Source: Notospermus geniculatus (taxonomy: Eukaryota; Nemertea; Pilidiophora; Heteronemertea; Lineidae). From it: 64,000 nt of DNA. Positions within the stretch are counted from its first letter, which is position 1; each line of letters opens with the position of its first letter. Position numbers and translations under genes: made by a program. A model generated the notes under the pieces. The model was given only the letters and a program-made list of their open reading frames with translations. It ran no database searches and was not told where the DNA came from. This document shows, one piece after another, positions 31,346-41,269 of this stretch. The stretch is taken from NCBI GenBank assembly GCA_002633025.1, contig NMRB01000037.1, forward strand, positions 762,344 to 826,343, read 5' to 3'.

Positions 31346-31974
31346 TTACAGACAGATCATGATTCACGTAAGGTACAGTTGGAGCAGGCAACCCATTGAT
31401 GTACCTCCCGACTTCATAATTCATGAAACAGCCCTCGTACAAATTGACGAATGAATCACACACGTTCATTATTTATGAACGCAATGTTTGTGGTCTCGTT
31501 CGTGGCGGTACGACAGTGTCGTTCCGCTCTTGATGGTCCCCTTCCTGCGTTATTGATGACCACTTTAACACTGCTGTCTCAGTATAACAGGGTGAACAAT
31601 GGTCATGGAGTGTTGGTTCACGAAAGGAATGATCCTTACCTGATGTTTGCCTTTCATGCTAAATATTTATGGGATGGATGTGTGGTACGGTGCCACTTCA
31701 TGGTTTGTCTTAACCATTTCAGTGCATCCTGGTGTACCAGGACAAGACATGACATAAGCCCTTTTTACAAAAGTTCAGTTGAAGCATGCAAAGCTCTATC
31801 CGGATTGAGCCCTTCAATTCAAGCGGGACAGACTCGTTACACTGCCATAACCTGCTAGCCGAGCCCACCTAGTCGTCATGGTCACCTGTCATGGTAATGA
31901 ATGACGTAAAGGCAAAGATCGTTCAGTTGACACATGTGCACTGCACTCAGGTAAGCGTGCCAGATTTTGGCTCT
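31346..31974. other. Unassigned non-coding stretch
   Basis: A 135-codon plus-strand frame (31451-31858) has no recognisable domain, and its composition does not look coding. Not called. Confidence 0.35.
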
Positions 31975-32168
31975 ACCCATTTACACTACACAAAACTGTA
32001 CCGAACCGTGCTCGACCCGGACCGAGCCTACCTCGGATTGCAGCTCGACTCGGCTCGGTTCCATTTGGTATCGGGACAAGGTGACCTGTTTACGCTTGGC
32101 AAAATTGTACCGAACTGTACTCTGTCCCAACCGAGCATGCTGAAAATTCCGTAGTGTAAAAGGGGCTG
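31975..32168. mobile_element. MITE, about 194 bp
   Basis: Left CCATTTACACTACACAAAAC and right TCCGTAGTGTAAAAGGGGC are inverse. CGAACCGTGCTCG and CCGAGCATGC lie inside. Confidence 0.6.
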
Positions 32169-32210
32169 TACTAGGCACATGACGTCGGGTCATGACACAC
32201 GTACATGAGG

Positions 32211-32424
32211 TGTCAAAGGGGCTGTTCATTTTCATCACTTGAGGAATCTCAATTTGTGATCCTTGGGAAAACGCAAAAAGCTATGCACTTGCAAACTGCA
32301 CGGATTATTTTTTGTACTGAACAGAATAATCGCTGAAATTTGCAGCTTCATAGCTTTCTCCATTTTCTCAAGGATGACAACTCAGATTCCTCAAGTGACG
32401 AAAACGAACAGTCCCTTTATGACA
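32211..32424. mobile_element. Foldback MITE at the gene's 3' end
   Basis: Arms of about 75 bp: TGTCAAAGGGGCTGTTCATT through GGGAAAACGC at the left, and the inverse GAACAGTCCCTTTATGACA at the right, with around 60 bp between. A lone arm of the same family is at 56869-56941. The right arm supplies the last codons and the stop of the minus-strand gene. Confidence 0.75.
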
Positions 32425-34062
32425 TTGACCCAACGTCAGGCCTAGCAACAGCCCAGGGTTAAGACAATCAAACCGATGTAATTCAGAGCAGATGGTGAAC
32501 CTACCATAATCTGTCGTATCATCTGAATCAACAGAGCCATAATTCTCAAACACAATCGTTGGAAGGGAGAGACTTTTCCTGCGGGCTGCAATGTAGTCAT
32601 CCCTCAAGTAATCCAGTTGCATATTCTCCCAACAACTAACGATGACCTCCTCGTAGAAACTTTCGATGGATTTATCCAAAATTCTAAAGTTTTTCTCCAA
32701 AATTTTGTGAGTTTCATTCAAATTTTCTAAAGAATTTTCCACGTCCTTCATGTTCACACCCATATCAACCTCGACACATTTTTTGTCATTTTCCTTGGAT
32801 TTTTGTGCACTTTCATAGATCGCGCGGAAATTTTCAATCGATTTTTTGTCATTCCTGTCCAAATTTTCAACGGATTTCCCTACTTTTGCCATTGATTCCA
32901 GGCCATCCACAACAGACCTGTCAACAACTTCAACAGAATTGCCAACATCAATGGATTTATCTGTCTTATTACTCGATGTTGAACCTGAACCATTCGAAAA
33001 CGCGAACAGACTTTTCTTTCCTGCCCTTGAACTGTTCTTCCATCCAACTTTTACCGAGCTTTCCCTTGCCTCAAGGCCTTCTTTCTCTAATGGCAATGAA
33101 GCCATTTTCTGTCGACAATTACGATAGACATCGCCGTCAGATCTGTCAACCGAGATGGGAAAAGCATTAGGCACTTTGGGTGCAATCCCTCGCTCATCGC
33201 CTTTGTAGATTTCAAAAGAAGGATTAGCAATTCCCTCACGCAAATCCAGACGCAGACCACCATTATCTTGCGTCTTTTCCACGAGAGATGCATTAGTCGG
33301 TCCTGTATCGGTAGAACTTTGTCGCGACTTGTCCATCAGAGCAGTAACCCGACTTCTACTCTGACATTCTTGTGACTTTTCTACACCTGAAGCAGAAGTT
33401 TGACTCCTTTCCACATAACTCTTTCCCCGCTGTTGCTCCGAGCCCATATCCCTTTCTAAGAAGAATCGTTCAGACTTCAGCGATGCTCGTCTCACCATAC
33501 AGTTCGGGTAGAGCTCCCCAAGTCCATTTTCATTCCACTGCTCAACAGCCAGGAGACCTCCGCTCACCACGCCAGCGGCCTTCGCACCCCCCGGTTGACT
33601 TTCAAACCACTTTGCCTTCTCCAAACTCGTTTTAACAGCATGAAGACATTGCGTCCTCATGTCAGACTTGGTCAACTTCCTTTCCATTTCTGGCAAGTCA
33701 TACATTTCAGTTTTGGCTGCGAATATCATGTTTTCTTTATCGGCATTAACTTGACTATTTCTCCTCAAAATATCCAAGGATTGATCCACTTTAAGATTCC
33801 AACCAACAGCTCCTAAATACTCCCCTCTCTCACCCACAGATTCCCTCCTGCCATCTGAAACTGGACATGAAGATAGTCCTTTTGGTGTCTCCAAGGGTGA
33901 TAGTCCATTTGGTGTCTCCAGAGAAGATAATCCTTTTGGTGTCTCCAGAGAGGGTAGTCCTTTTGGTGTCTCCAGAGAAGATAGTCCTTCTGGTGTCTCC
34001 AGAGAAGGTAGTCCTTTTTGGGTCTCCAGAGAAGATAGCCCTTCTGATGTCTCCAGAGTAGA
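32368..34062 (-). CDS. Unrecognised Ser/Lys-rich repeat protein, part downstream of the in-frame TAA
   Basis: In the same frame as 34063-35568 and continuous with it apart from the TAA. It encodes 564 residues up to a TGA at 32368-32370. The first 60 or so residues are seven more SSLETPKGL-type units. Then comes a polar, basic region with several RRxS sites (LRRNS, VRRAS). Near the C-terminus is a charged, helix-prone stretch with KSVENLD, KSIENF, NSLENLN and DKSIESF, probably coiled coil. After it, ARRKSLSLPTI recalls KRKSLSLD in the upstream half. The last 18 codons plus stop derive from the 32211-32424 MITE. A donor-like G/GTAGGT at 32505/32504 would let a real transcript splice out first. 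No start codon of its own: the TAA must be read through, absent in other alleles, or the gene is decaying. Family not recognised. Confidence 0.6.
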   Translation of the reverse strand, partial: STLETSEGLSSLETQKGLPSLETPEGLSSLETPKGLPSLETPKGLSSLETPNGLSPLETPKGLSSCPVSDGRRESVGERGEYLGAVGWNLKVDQSLDILRRNSQVNADKENMIFAAKTEMYDLPEMERKLTKSDMRTQCLHAVKTSLEKAKWFESQPGGAKAAGVVSGGLLAVEQWNENGLGELYPNCMVRRASLKSERFFLERDMGSEQQRGKSYVERSQTSASGVEKSQECQSRSRVTALMDKSRQSSTDTGPTNASLVEKTQDNGGLRLDLREGIANPSFEIYKGDERGIAPKVPNAFPISVDRSDGDVYRNCRQKMASLPLEKEGLEARESSVKVGWKNSSRAGKKSLFAFSNGSGSTSSNKTDKSIDVGNSVEVVDRSVVDGLESMAKVGKSVENLDRNDKKSIENFRAIYESAQKSKENDKKCVEVDMGVNMKDVENSLENLNETHKILEKNFRILDKSIESFYEEVIVSCWENMQLDYLRDDYIAARRKSLSLPTIVFENYGSVDSDDTTDYGRFTICSELHRFDCLNPGLLLGLTLGQCHKGTVRFRHLRNLSCHP

Positions 34063-34233
34063 TTACTGTCCTTTTGGGGTCTCCAGAGAAGATAGTCCTT
34101 CTGGTGTCTCCAGAGAAGGTAGTCCTTTTTGGGTCTCCAGAGAAGATAGGTCTTCTGATGTCTCCAGAGATGATAGTCCTGTTGGTGTCTCCAAATTAGA
34201 TAGTCCTTTTGGTGTCTCCAGAGAAGATCCTAG
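33860..34233 (-). repeat. Coding 27-bp minisatellite, 13 units (9 residues each)
   Basis: On the minus strand each unit reads like CTCTGGAGACACCAAAAGGA and encodes SSLETPKGL with variants (LETSEDL, LETQKGL, LETPNGL). The frame is kept through every unit. A four-unit block is duplicated (33957-34067 and 34068-34175). At the seam three extra bases make the TAA at 34063-34065. Confidence 0.9.
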
Positions 34234-35568
34234 ATCCTGACTTGAATTCAGTGTCTTTTTCTCATACACTTCTTCAACAAACATGTCCAAAGAATCCACC
34301 GACATTGCAGATCCACTTTTCTCCAAACGCTGAACTTTTCTCTTCTGACGACCGTCAGCCGATTTGCTCGCCCAGCGTTTCGAACCGAGGGAGAGGAAGC
34401 GGGAACCTTTCTCCTTTAAAAAGTCCCGAGCTTTTGCACCAAGATTTTCAGTTGATTTATTCAACTGTTGATAAGATCCCTGAGACGGACTTTTCGCCAT
34501 CGAGTCCAAGTCATTTTCCTTGCTACGATTTAGAGATTTCCTTCTCCTGAGTTTTGCCGTAAAATATATCGGTAAACTTGTATATTTGAGATTTTCAGCC
34601 AACATGTCCTTCTGTTCAGGTGCCGAACTGGTCGATCCATACGACATTTCTTTTGGCAATTCCTGCGAATTCTTTCTTCTTGTCAACTGATCTGACAACC
34701 TCCTCATCCAATGTCTTGACTTGACAGACGGAGGGGAGTCATCTTTTTCGATAAAACTCCCACATGCAACATTCTCTGCCAATTTACCCTTCCTTGAAGA
34801 CACTGAATCTATCGGCACACTCCTCCTACCCAGGTCAGTATCGCTGCTCCTACTGAGACTGTCCGTTGACCGTTGCTTCCAACGTTTCGATGCCAGGGAC
34901 AAAATATGAGGTAAACCACGGCCCTTTCTTCCCAACTTCTTCATATCCGCATCAAGACCTTCCGCTGACGTGTGAATCTCTGGGTTGGAATACCCCAACA
35001 GCGGCCCACGTTGTACATTCTCATCACCTTTCCCTTTATCAATACACTCAGACGATTTCACCGTCTTCGGACTCCTACGCCCAGCCAAAGGTATCCCAGA
35101 AAATTTCCCCATCCAATGTTTCGACAAAAAATGTTTCTTCTTCGGTTTCTCATCCAAATTCTCTGCAGACTTCCCAAGCCGTGGACTCACCCCGACGGAA
35201 AGACGCGACAAACTTTTCGCCACTTTGTCAGCATTCATTCTTCGGCGGACTTCATCCGTCGTCCCAGCAGACGTAGCAACAGTGGGACTCAACCCAGCAG
35301 ACCTACCGTGCCTTTTTCCAAAATAAACATCGTCCATATACAAATCATCCAATGATTTTCGAAGACTGTTTTTCTTCCCACGATCAGACCCCCACGTTCC
35401 TATCTCTGGCTCAGACGGAAGGTGATCCAAGGAGAGACTTTTCCGTTTATCGATCGGTTCCAAACTATCCTCAAACGACTTTCCCGCCATGGTTCCGTTC
35501 ACTTGGACACTAGAAACTAAGGAATTCCTCCTTTGAATATAAACAGTTTTACTGACATAGATCCCCAT
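34063..35568 (-). CDS. Unrecognised Ser/Lys-rich repeat protein, N-terminal part up to the in-frame TAA
   Basis: 501 codons from ATG at 35568, with A at -3 and G at +4, a good animal initiation context. A TGA lies in frame about a dozen codons upstream, so this ATG is the first available in the exon. A splice acceptor (TTTGGATTTTCTCAG, ending at 35583) also fits, and the ORF could instead be an internal exon. The product is very basic and Ser-rich with no signal peptide or membrane segment. A degenerate repeat of about 50-67 residues starts at residues 134 (SAENLD), 201 (SAEGLD), 263 (LAENV), 323 (LAENLK) and 372 (STENLG). Four of the five repeats go on to a basic aromatic block such as LSKHWMGKFS, SLASKRWKQRS, VKSRHWMRRLS or SLGSKRWASKS. 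Residues 448-501 are six 9-residue SSLETPKGL units. Family not recognised; probably disordered, perhaps a phosphorylated scaffold (inference only). Confidence 0.7.
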   Translation of the reverse strand: MGIYVSKTVYIQRRNSLVSSVQVNGTMAGKSFEDSLEPIDKRKSLSLDHLPSEPEIGTWGSDRGKKNSLRKSLDDLYMDDVYFGKRHGRSAGLSPTVATSAGTTDEVRRRMNADKVAKSLSRLSVGVSPRLGKSAENLDEKPKKKHFLSKHWMGKFSGIPLAGRRSPKTVKSSECIDKGKGDENVQRGPLLGYSNPEIHTSAEGLDADMKKLGRKGRGLPHILSLASKRWKQRSTDSLSRSSDTDLGRRSVPIDSVSSRKGKLAENVACGSFIEKDDSPPSVKSRHWMRRLSDQLTRRKNSQELPKEMSYGSTSSAPEQKDMLAENLKYTSLPIYFTAKLRRRKSLNRSKENDLDSMAKSPSQGSYQQLNKSTENLGAKARDFLKEKGSRFLSLGSKRWASKSADGRQKRKVQRLEKSGSAMSVDSLDMFVEEVYEKKTLNSSQDLGSSLETPKGLSNLETPTGLSSLETSEDLSSLETQKGLPSLETPEGLSSLETPKGQ

Positions 35569-35984
35569 GTTTCCATATGTTCCTGAGAAAATCCAAACTC
35601 AAGAAAGCAACTCACTGAAATGGCGTAAAAAATCCTAAAGTCAAACATGGTCTATCTCCAGTCAATCACACTGAATTGGACATATGTATGTTAAGTTTAG
35701 GGATTTTAAATGTTGTCTTATGTAATATGTACACACCACTGAACTCTGAGCACAGAAAAATTGGTCAATCCATGTCATTTTGTAAGGTCAAAGAACCAGC
35801 GATCGCATCACTGAACGTTATACTTAATCCATTTAGATTAGCAGAATAATCACCGTTCATGGTTCACCTATGTCACATGTTTATCCTTGTTGAATAACAA
35901 CTCTGAAAATAGTACATTCACATTTTGGAAGTCAGCAATGGCCATTGTACCCAGTCAAATTTTTCACTGCGATTACAGAGCCCT
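35569..35984. other. Upstream flank of the gene, unassigned
   Basis: It holds the possible splice acceptor ending at 35583. No TATA or initiator motif can be assigned with confidence, and no further exon is recognised. Confidence 0.35.
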
Positions 35985-36225
35985 CATTAAGTTGGGAATT
36001 CACTGCTGATTTTCTGCGTTGCGACTTGCTTTGCAACCTGCTGCCTCCGATTGAATACAATCGCAAGGAACTGATACCAGTCGCCAACTGAAATTGATCA
36101 CATCTTTGCCATTGGTGGAAATCACGTCTAGCGAGTCCACCAGCGATCGAGTGCCCAGTTGCAAAGCAAGTCGCAATGCAAAATCAGCTTGAAAAGAAAT
36201 GGTGGATTCCTAGCTTTAACAAAGG
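35985..36225. mobile_element. Foldback family D, copy 2
   Basis: Same orientation as 4048-4317: GCTGATTTTCTGCGTTGCGA to the inverse TCGCAATGCAAAATCAGC, then GGTGGATTCCTAGCTTT. The interior shares CACGTCTAGCGAGTCCACCA. Confidence 0.7.
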
Positions 36226-37384
36226 CTTCACAAAGAATTTGCAACTGTGATGCCATTATAGGGAACCCCGATCACGCAGACCACGCGAGAATATACGCGT
36301 GGTTTTGAACTGATAGTACACCAATGCCACCTATTATTCATGACGAATCAAGGTGTGATTGGCCGTGCTTGGTGAACCGCATCTCTCGAACAATGGGCAT
36401 AGGTCAACGCTGGGTGTCTCGTCTGCTCTATCAGTAGTCATCACGTGACCAATTGGCGCTCCCCATTAACCAGTGTCTCCATATCCCGTGTAGCTCTATG
36501 TATTTCGCATCCTATGGCTTTGTGGGTCTTGCGGCTTCCAGTTAGGCCCTGAATCTGATTTTTCCCCAAAAAAATCGTCTGATAAATCTGACCGTGTACA
36601 ATGGGCATTAGCACACTTCTCAAACTGCCATCCACCACGAAGGATTTGTCTACGTTTCACTAACCCGGATCACAGATCATAATAGTTCATTCAGCCTAAG
36701 AAGCCAATTCCTGGAACATGACTGTATCAAACCTTGATGAAATCAAGATTTGCCTATGATAGCAACATCATGTTGTTGTAACAGCAAGGTGAGGCTGAGA
36801 ACCAAGAATGTTCTTCAGATTGGCTTCTATAGTTGATGGTAACATCATTTACCTTAATTGATTCATGCAGACCATAACATGGTCAGCATCATTCGTGCAG
36901 ATAACAGAGAAAGTGCCCACATTAAAATTTCTCAAATTTTTTTTACTGCATGCTGCAAATTTTTTCAAACTTCTTCTTGTACTTGCAAGCTCTGAAGGCC
37001 ATATTTTTTTCAGCATCTTTAACCCTCTGAGCGCGGCTATCGCCGAAATGTGACGAGGACCCGACCATTCATAAAGCCATTCAAGCATCTGTAGATCGTC
37101 AGCCACAGTTCCACAAATTTCCATCAGATGGCGTGGTGTTAGGACTATCAATTAGTGTTCGTTTTGGCACTATTACTACGGAAACATGTGGTGTATTTCG
37201 ATCGATACTTTGGGTGAGGGCGCAAGGCCAGGCCTGGGGGGTTTTGAGACCTACAGGTCCCTGGATTTTAGAGGTGGGGTCCCAGTGGGCCTAAAAAAAA
37301 TTTTTTTTTTTAAATATTTTCTCAGGAGTGCAAGCGCCCACTAAGGGCATTATAGCTACTCATCAAACAATACTGGACGATATT
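36226..37384. other. Unassigned non-coding stretch
   Basis: A TTTAACCCTCTGAGCGCGGC near 37018 looks like the left end of another TTAA-type MITE, but no right end was found. Frames up to 100 codons show no domain. Confidence 0.4.
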
Positions 37385-37545
37385 AATGATATGCAGGAAG
37401 AAACCGGAGCCCCCGGAGGAAACCTACGATGTCGAGGAGAGATCGCCCTCTCTACCACATAAAGCCACTTGCACGACCGGGGATCGAACCCGCGACCTTA
37501 GTGGTGGCAGGCGCCGATGTTTCCATTGCGCCACCCCGACACCCC
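37385..37545 (-). mobile_element. SINE family 3, minus strand
   Basis: AGGAAGAAACCGGAGCCCCC, then GGGGATCGAACCCGCGACC (inverse B-box) and CCATTGCGCCACCCCGAC (inverse A-box and head). Best-preserved tRNA part of this family here. Confidence 0.75.
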
Positions 37546-37591
37546 CAAAAAAATTCAGCACTCGATGGTTAAAGCTTTCAATTATACAACG

Positions 37592-37742
37592 GCAGCTGTC
37601 AGTCAGTTGTCCAATCAGTGTCACCATGGTCCAATTCAATGCCTAGCGGACCCATTCATGCTTGATTAAGCACCAATCAGGAGAATTTTCTTTTGTATTG
37701 GTGCCCAAGAACTTTGCTGCCATCTTTTGGCAATAAGCGTGG
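37592..37742. mobile_element. MITE family F, copy 3
   Basis: AGCTGTCAGTCAGTTGTCCA through GGTCCAATTCAATGCCTAGC to TTTGGCAATAAGCGTGGCT. Same orientation as 6828. Confidence 0.65.
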
Positions 37743-38495
37743 CTATTTCCCAACATTTGATGCACAAAATTCACCAATGGACAAATTTCTTATTTTTGAG
37801 CTCGCTTTCTATCATCCAACAAGGATATGATAAAAGCAGGATGTGATCACCTGATTGTTTTGACAGGAAACAGGAGAAGGTGGGGCAGGTAATGGACCAA
37901 GAAAATATATTGATATACAGGGATCAAATTTCATCAAGGACATGGCCTGTGGATGATGCCATTCTTAACCCTTCAACCCAAGCTTGGCTGTTCTGTTTTA
38001 CCCCCGACTTAAAATAGGGTGAGAGAGTAAGAACATCTCACACTTTACGCAAATATTCCCTCACAAATAATCATGTTGAGATTGATTTGTTTATCAACAA
38101 CAAATAATATCTATACTCTCTCAGTATATATGAAGCAAAAGTTAGGACATTATTTTACTGTTTTCATGCTGATTTCGAACATTTTGCAAAAGTCCTTTGT
38201 TTTCCTAATTAACACAGTTGATGTCATATTTTTCACATGCCATTATCTAGATGCAAGGGCCCAACGCGCCGCGTAGCGGCCAACAGCGAAGCTAGCCAAA
38301 GACTTTTCACGGGTCAGTCATAAGAATTATGTAGCGATATGCTGACAGATTTGCTGGGGACTTGCTCTGTGGATGTTGTAAAATGCGATTTTTGGAAGAT
38401 TATTCTGATTTGCAACGTCATTTCTAATTATCATAAAAATATGTTGAGTAGCTGGGATATGTCTATAAACATTTATTGAGCAGCCACCGTCATGA
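37743..38495. other. Unassigned non-coding stretch
   Basis: CTTAACCCTTCAACCC near 37967 may be a MITE end. GCGCCGCGTAGCGGC near 38265 is a short inverted repeat. Nothing else recognised. Confidence 0.4.
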
Positions 38496-38496
38496 C

Positions 38497-38572
38497 GTGG
38501 CCGGCTGGCGCATCGGTAGAGCGTCCGGCTCTGAATCCGGGGCGCCGGGTTCGAGCCTTCTGATAGGAATTT
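38497..38572 (+). pseudogene. tRNA-like sequence (SINE head or tRNA-Gln-like pseudogene)
   Basis: CTGGCGCATCGGTAGAGCG resembles a tRNA A-box and D-arm, CCGGCTCTGAATCCGG an anticodon arm with CTG in the loop, and CGGGTTCGAG the B-box. The anticodon stem is short by one pair, the T-stem does not close, and no matching acceptor stem follows. Not a functional tRNA gene as read. Confidence 0.5.
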
Positions 38573-38704
38573 TTTTCACGTGTCTGTTTCTCTGTTTATT
38601 TTTTTTTGCTGAAAACATTTATTCGCAGGATGAATATCTCCCCAGCCCTTCCATTTCCCTACAAATCTGCATTTGCTAATAAATACTTATAACCACAGAT
38701 CCCT

Positions 38705-38770
38705 GTCAGCTGCCCTGCATTCAGAGAGACTTTTCACTAATAAAGTCTCTCTGAATGCAGGGCAGCTGAC
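38705..38770. repeat. Perfect 29-bp hairpin with 8-base loop
   Basis: GTCAGCTGCCCTGCATTCAG continues into AGAGACTTT. After TCACTAAT the exact inverse follows. No mismatch in 29 pairs. It could be a tiny foldback element, a precursor of small RNA, or an assembly foldback. Confidence 0.85.
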
Positions 38771-39951
38771 TACCATCCACATTCCCCTCCCAGTCACCAA
38801 AAATATCAACACCACAACTAACGTTCAAGACTACTGGTTTATATTATAAGGTGTAACACCTGAAATTTTTGTGAAAATCAGTCGCCTGTAAGGCGATGAA
38901 AAATTAGTTGGGAAAAATGTTCCGAAAAAGAACATCCCCTTTTAATGGTCTTGAATTATGTGATCTTCATAATTTGACTAAAAATATTCATCAAACGACT
39001 GATAAACATTTAAACCCTACTTTGTTGATGTTTTTCATAGCACCGGTTATGACCCAGTAGATTGTTCTACGTTGGTTTCCCCCAAATTTTGGCACCCTTT
39101 CTTGAGAATAATCCACTAGATATCACAGCACGTTTTCCTCTCCTTATCGTAATCATCAAAGCCCTATCAAATTTCAGTTAAATCCATAAAATACTTGATG
39201 GCTTGAGTAAAATGGAAAAAAAATTCTGTACCCATACCCTCTCCCATTCTCATTTTAGAAGATATCCAACAATCCTTACACCTCCTCTATGGTTAACTCC
39301 TGTGTGGTTATAAGTAAGGAAGACCTGTATGGTTAAGTTACCAAGTCCTGTATGGTTAAGTGACCAAAACCAACATTTCCTGTATTTTAGAAGAAATCCT
39401 CAAGCTCCAAAATTCAAGATCCTGTCGTGTTCCAAATGATTCCCATTCCAGAAATTTTTATCAAATCCTCAAATTCCTCAGATATGAATTGCTTTTCCTC
39501 TTTTAGGACCACAAAACCTAGGTGTATATTCCAATGCAGAAACCACACAAGATTTGCCGAGAAGAAGCCAATGCTTTTAGCATATGTTCTGAAGGATCGT
39601 TAAAGCACCAAGTAAATCACCCTCGTAATGCCCGACCATAAAACAGCCCTGGAAAACCAGGTATAGATTTCCCAAGAGTCTAACTTCGTTTTCAATTCGG
39701 CACAAATGGTCCCAGCCGGCCAACGATGATGTCAGCAATCATGGGATGTGATGTCATCAAGTTATGGTAATTAGACGGAATATTTTCCTATTTGTTTCCA
39801 AAAAAGGCCTGTTATTCAACGTTAGAGTATTTTTGTATCAAACTTCTCACAAGTACATTGCCATTATATACCCACACATGACTTCAGAAAAATAAGGTCA
39901 AGTATGTTTTCCTGGTCCAGGCCACTTCCACGTCCGCCAAGCAGTTCCTGT
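38771..39951. other. Unassigned non-coding stretch
   Basis: CTGTATGGTTAAG and close variants repeat three or four times at 39290-39365. No coding signal recognised. Confidence 0.4.
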
Positions 39952-39957
39952 GAATAT

Positions 39958-40413
39958 TATGGGCGGTTATAACCGCAAATAAAGACGTTACAAAATAAAG
40001 ACGTTTGTTGTTGTCATATTCTCTAGACGTTGTGGTGATCTCGAGTCGTAGCTAAGAAAGACGACAGATGGCGCTGCACTTTCTCTAGACGTTGTGGTGA
40101 TCTCGAGTCGTAGTTAAGAAAGACAACAGATGGCGCTGCACTTTCTTTAGACGTTGTGGTAATCTTGAGTCGTAGTAAGAAAGACGTAAGATGGCACTGT
40201 ATCGTTCGTAACACTTCGGGTGTTTTCGTCATTCTTCACTGACACGCCACCTTACGTCTTTCTTAGCCACAACTCAAGATCATGTGAATGACTGCAGCGC
40301 CATCTGTCGTCTTTCTTAGCTACGACTCGAGATCACCACAACGTCTAGAGATTATGACAACAACAAACGTCTTTATTTTGTAACGTCTTTATTTGCGGTT
40401 ATAACCGCCCATA
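39958..40413. mobile_element. Foldback element with internal 60-bp tandem repeats, 456 bp
   Basis: Ends TATGGGCGGTTATAACCGC and GCGGTTATAACCGCCCATA are exact inverses, flanked by GAATAT on both sides (39952-39957 and 40414-40419). The left arm holds three units of about 60 bp (TCTAGACGTTGTGGTGATCT through GACAGATGGCGCTGCA). The right arm holds about two, inverted. No coding capacity. Confidence 0.8.
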
Positions 40414-40419
40414 GAATAT

Positions 40420-41269
40420 GCCACTGTGGTAGGAAAGGGTCGTCTCAGTATCATGTCATTGCCACCACAGGCTACAACACGGGCCTAGAAATACCAAATA
40501 CAATGTAGGCCTAGGGAAGACGATTACTGTCAACTGTTATTCAGTCAAGTGAGAATCATTCGCGCAGACACGAATTTCAAAATAAAGTCAAAATGTATTT
40601 GTTTATACAAAGGTTTGGAAGGGTAAGTAAGACCTTTACAAACTGAAGCCCCTTGCTGTTTGTTTGTCTGGCTTGGTGTCAAAACAAGGGAATCTATAGC
40701 CCTTTTTACACGAGAAAGGTTTTTATTGTGTGAAACGAAATCCAAACCGGATCTAACTGAACTGGCTCAAGGCACGTTCGCGCTGCAGTCTCGGACCGGT
40801 TCAGGAAGGATATACATGTAACACCCTGGAGACACTAATTTCTATGTAGAACGAATGACTGAAAACTGGCCTCGATCTACATGTATTCTGAGCAAAGTAC
40901 TAACATCAATAAAGAAAGAAGAGTCAACTGCGCCACCAGGTGACAGGAGCATGATTTGAGTCATTTTGGTTCCCGAAGCCACCACTAGGAGTAGAAGCCT
41001 TCGGCTCTGGCTGCCATCTTATTGCTGATGTCATTGTAGGAGTCCGTTTCCCGTAAAATTTCATTCTCCCCGGTCTAAAAAACGACGATGATTTTAGGCT
41101 TTTGTTACAGATCTGCAACACATACATGTGTACAAACATTCTCATCAAGAAACTTCCTCGGTGTTGCCATTCCGCGCAATTCGGCATGTTCGATTACAAT
41201 TAGCACCAACGTGGCTACGAGTACTCCATCCTAATGAAATGGTCCATGGACCATGTGCTCACCGGATTG
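40420..41269. other. Unassigned stretch with dispersed repeat H
   Basis: 40850-41060 (ATCAATAAAGAAAGAAGAGT, CACCAGGTGACAGGAGCATG, CTTCGGCTCTGGCTGCCATC) matches 28588-28765 and 42180-42365 in inverse orientation. The rest is unrecognised. Confidence 0.45.

Noticed and set aside
31451-31858. 135-codon plus-strand frame as a gene
   Set aside because: No domain, no repeat-free flanking exons, and a composition like the surrounding non-coding DNA.
33867-34061. Plus-strand repeat frame (LLVSPEK-type units)
   Set aside because: It is the reverse strand of the 27-bp coding minisatellite; any in-frame tandem repeat gives such a shadow.
32805-35355. Plus-strand frames of 60-136 codons opposite the gene
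   Set aside because: They are antisense shadows of the long minus-strand frame and its repeats.
38705-38770. microRNA precursor
   Set aside because: The stem is perfect and extends without bulges. With no expression data, a foldback element or artefact is at least as likely.
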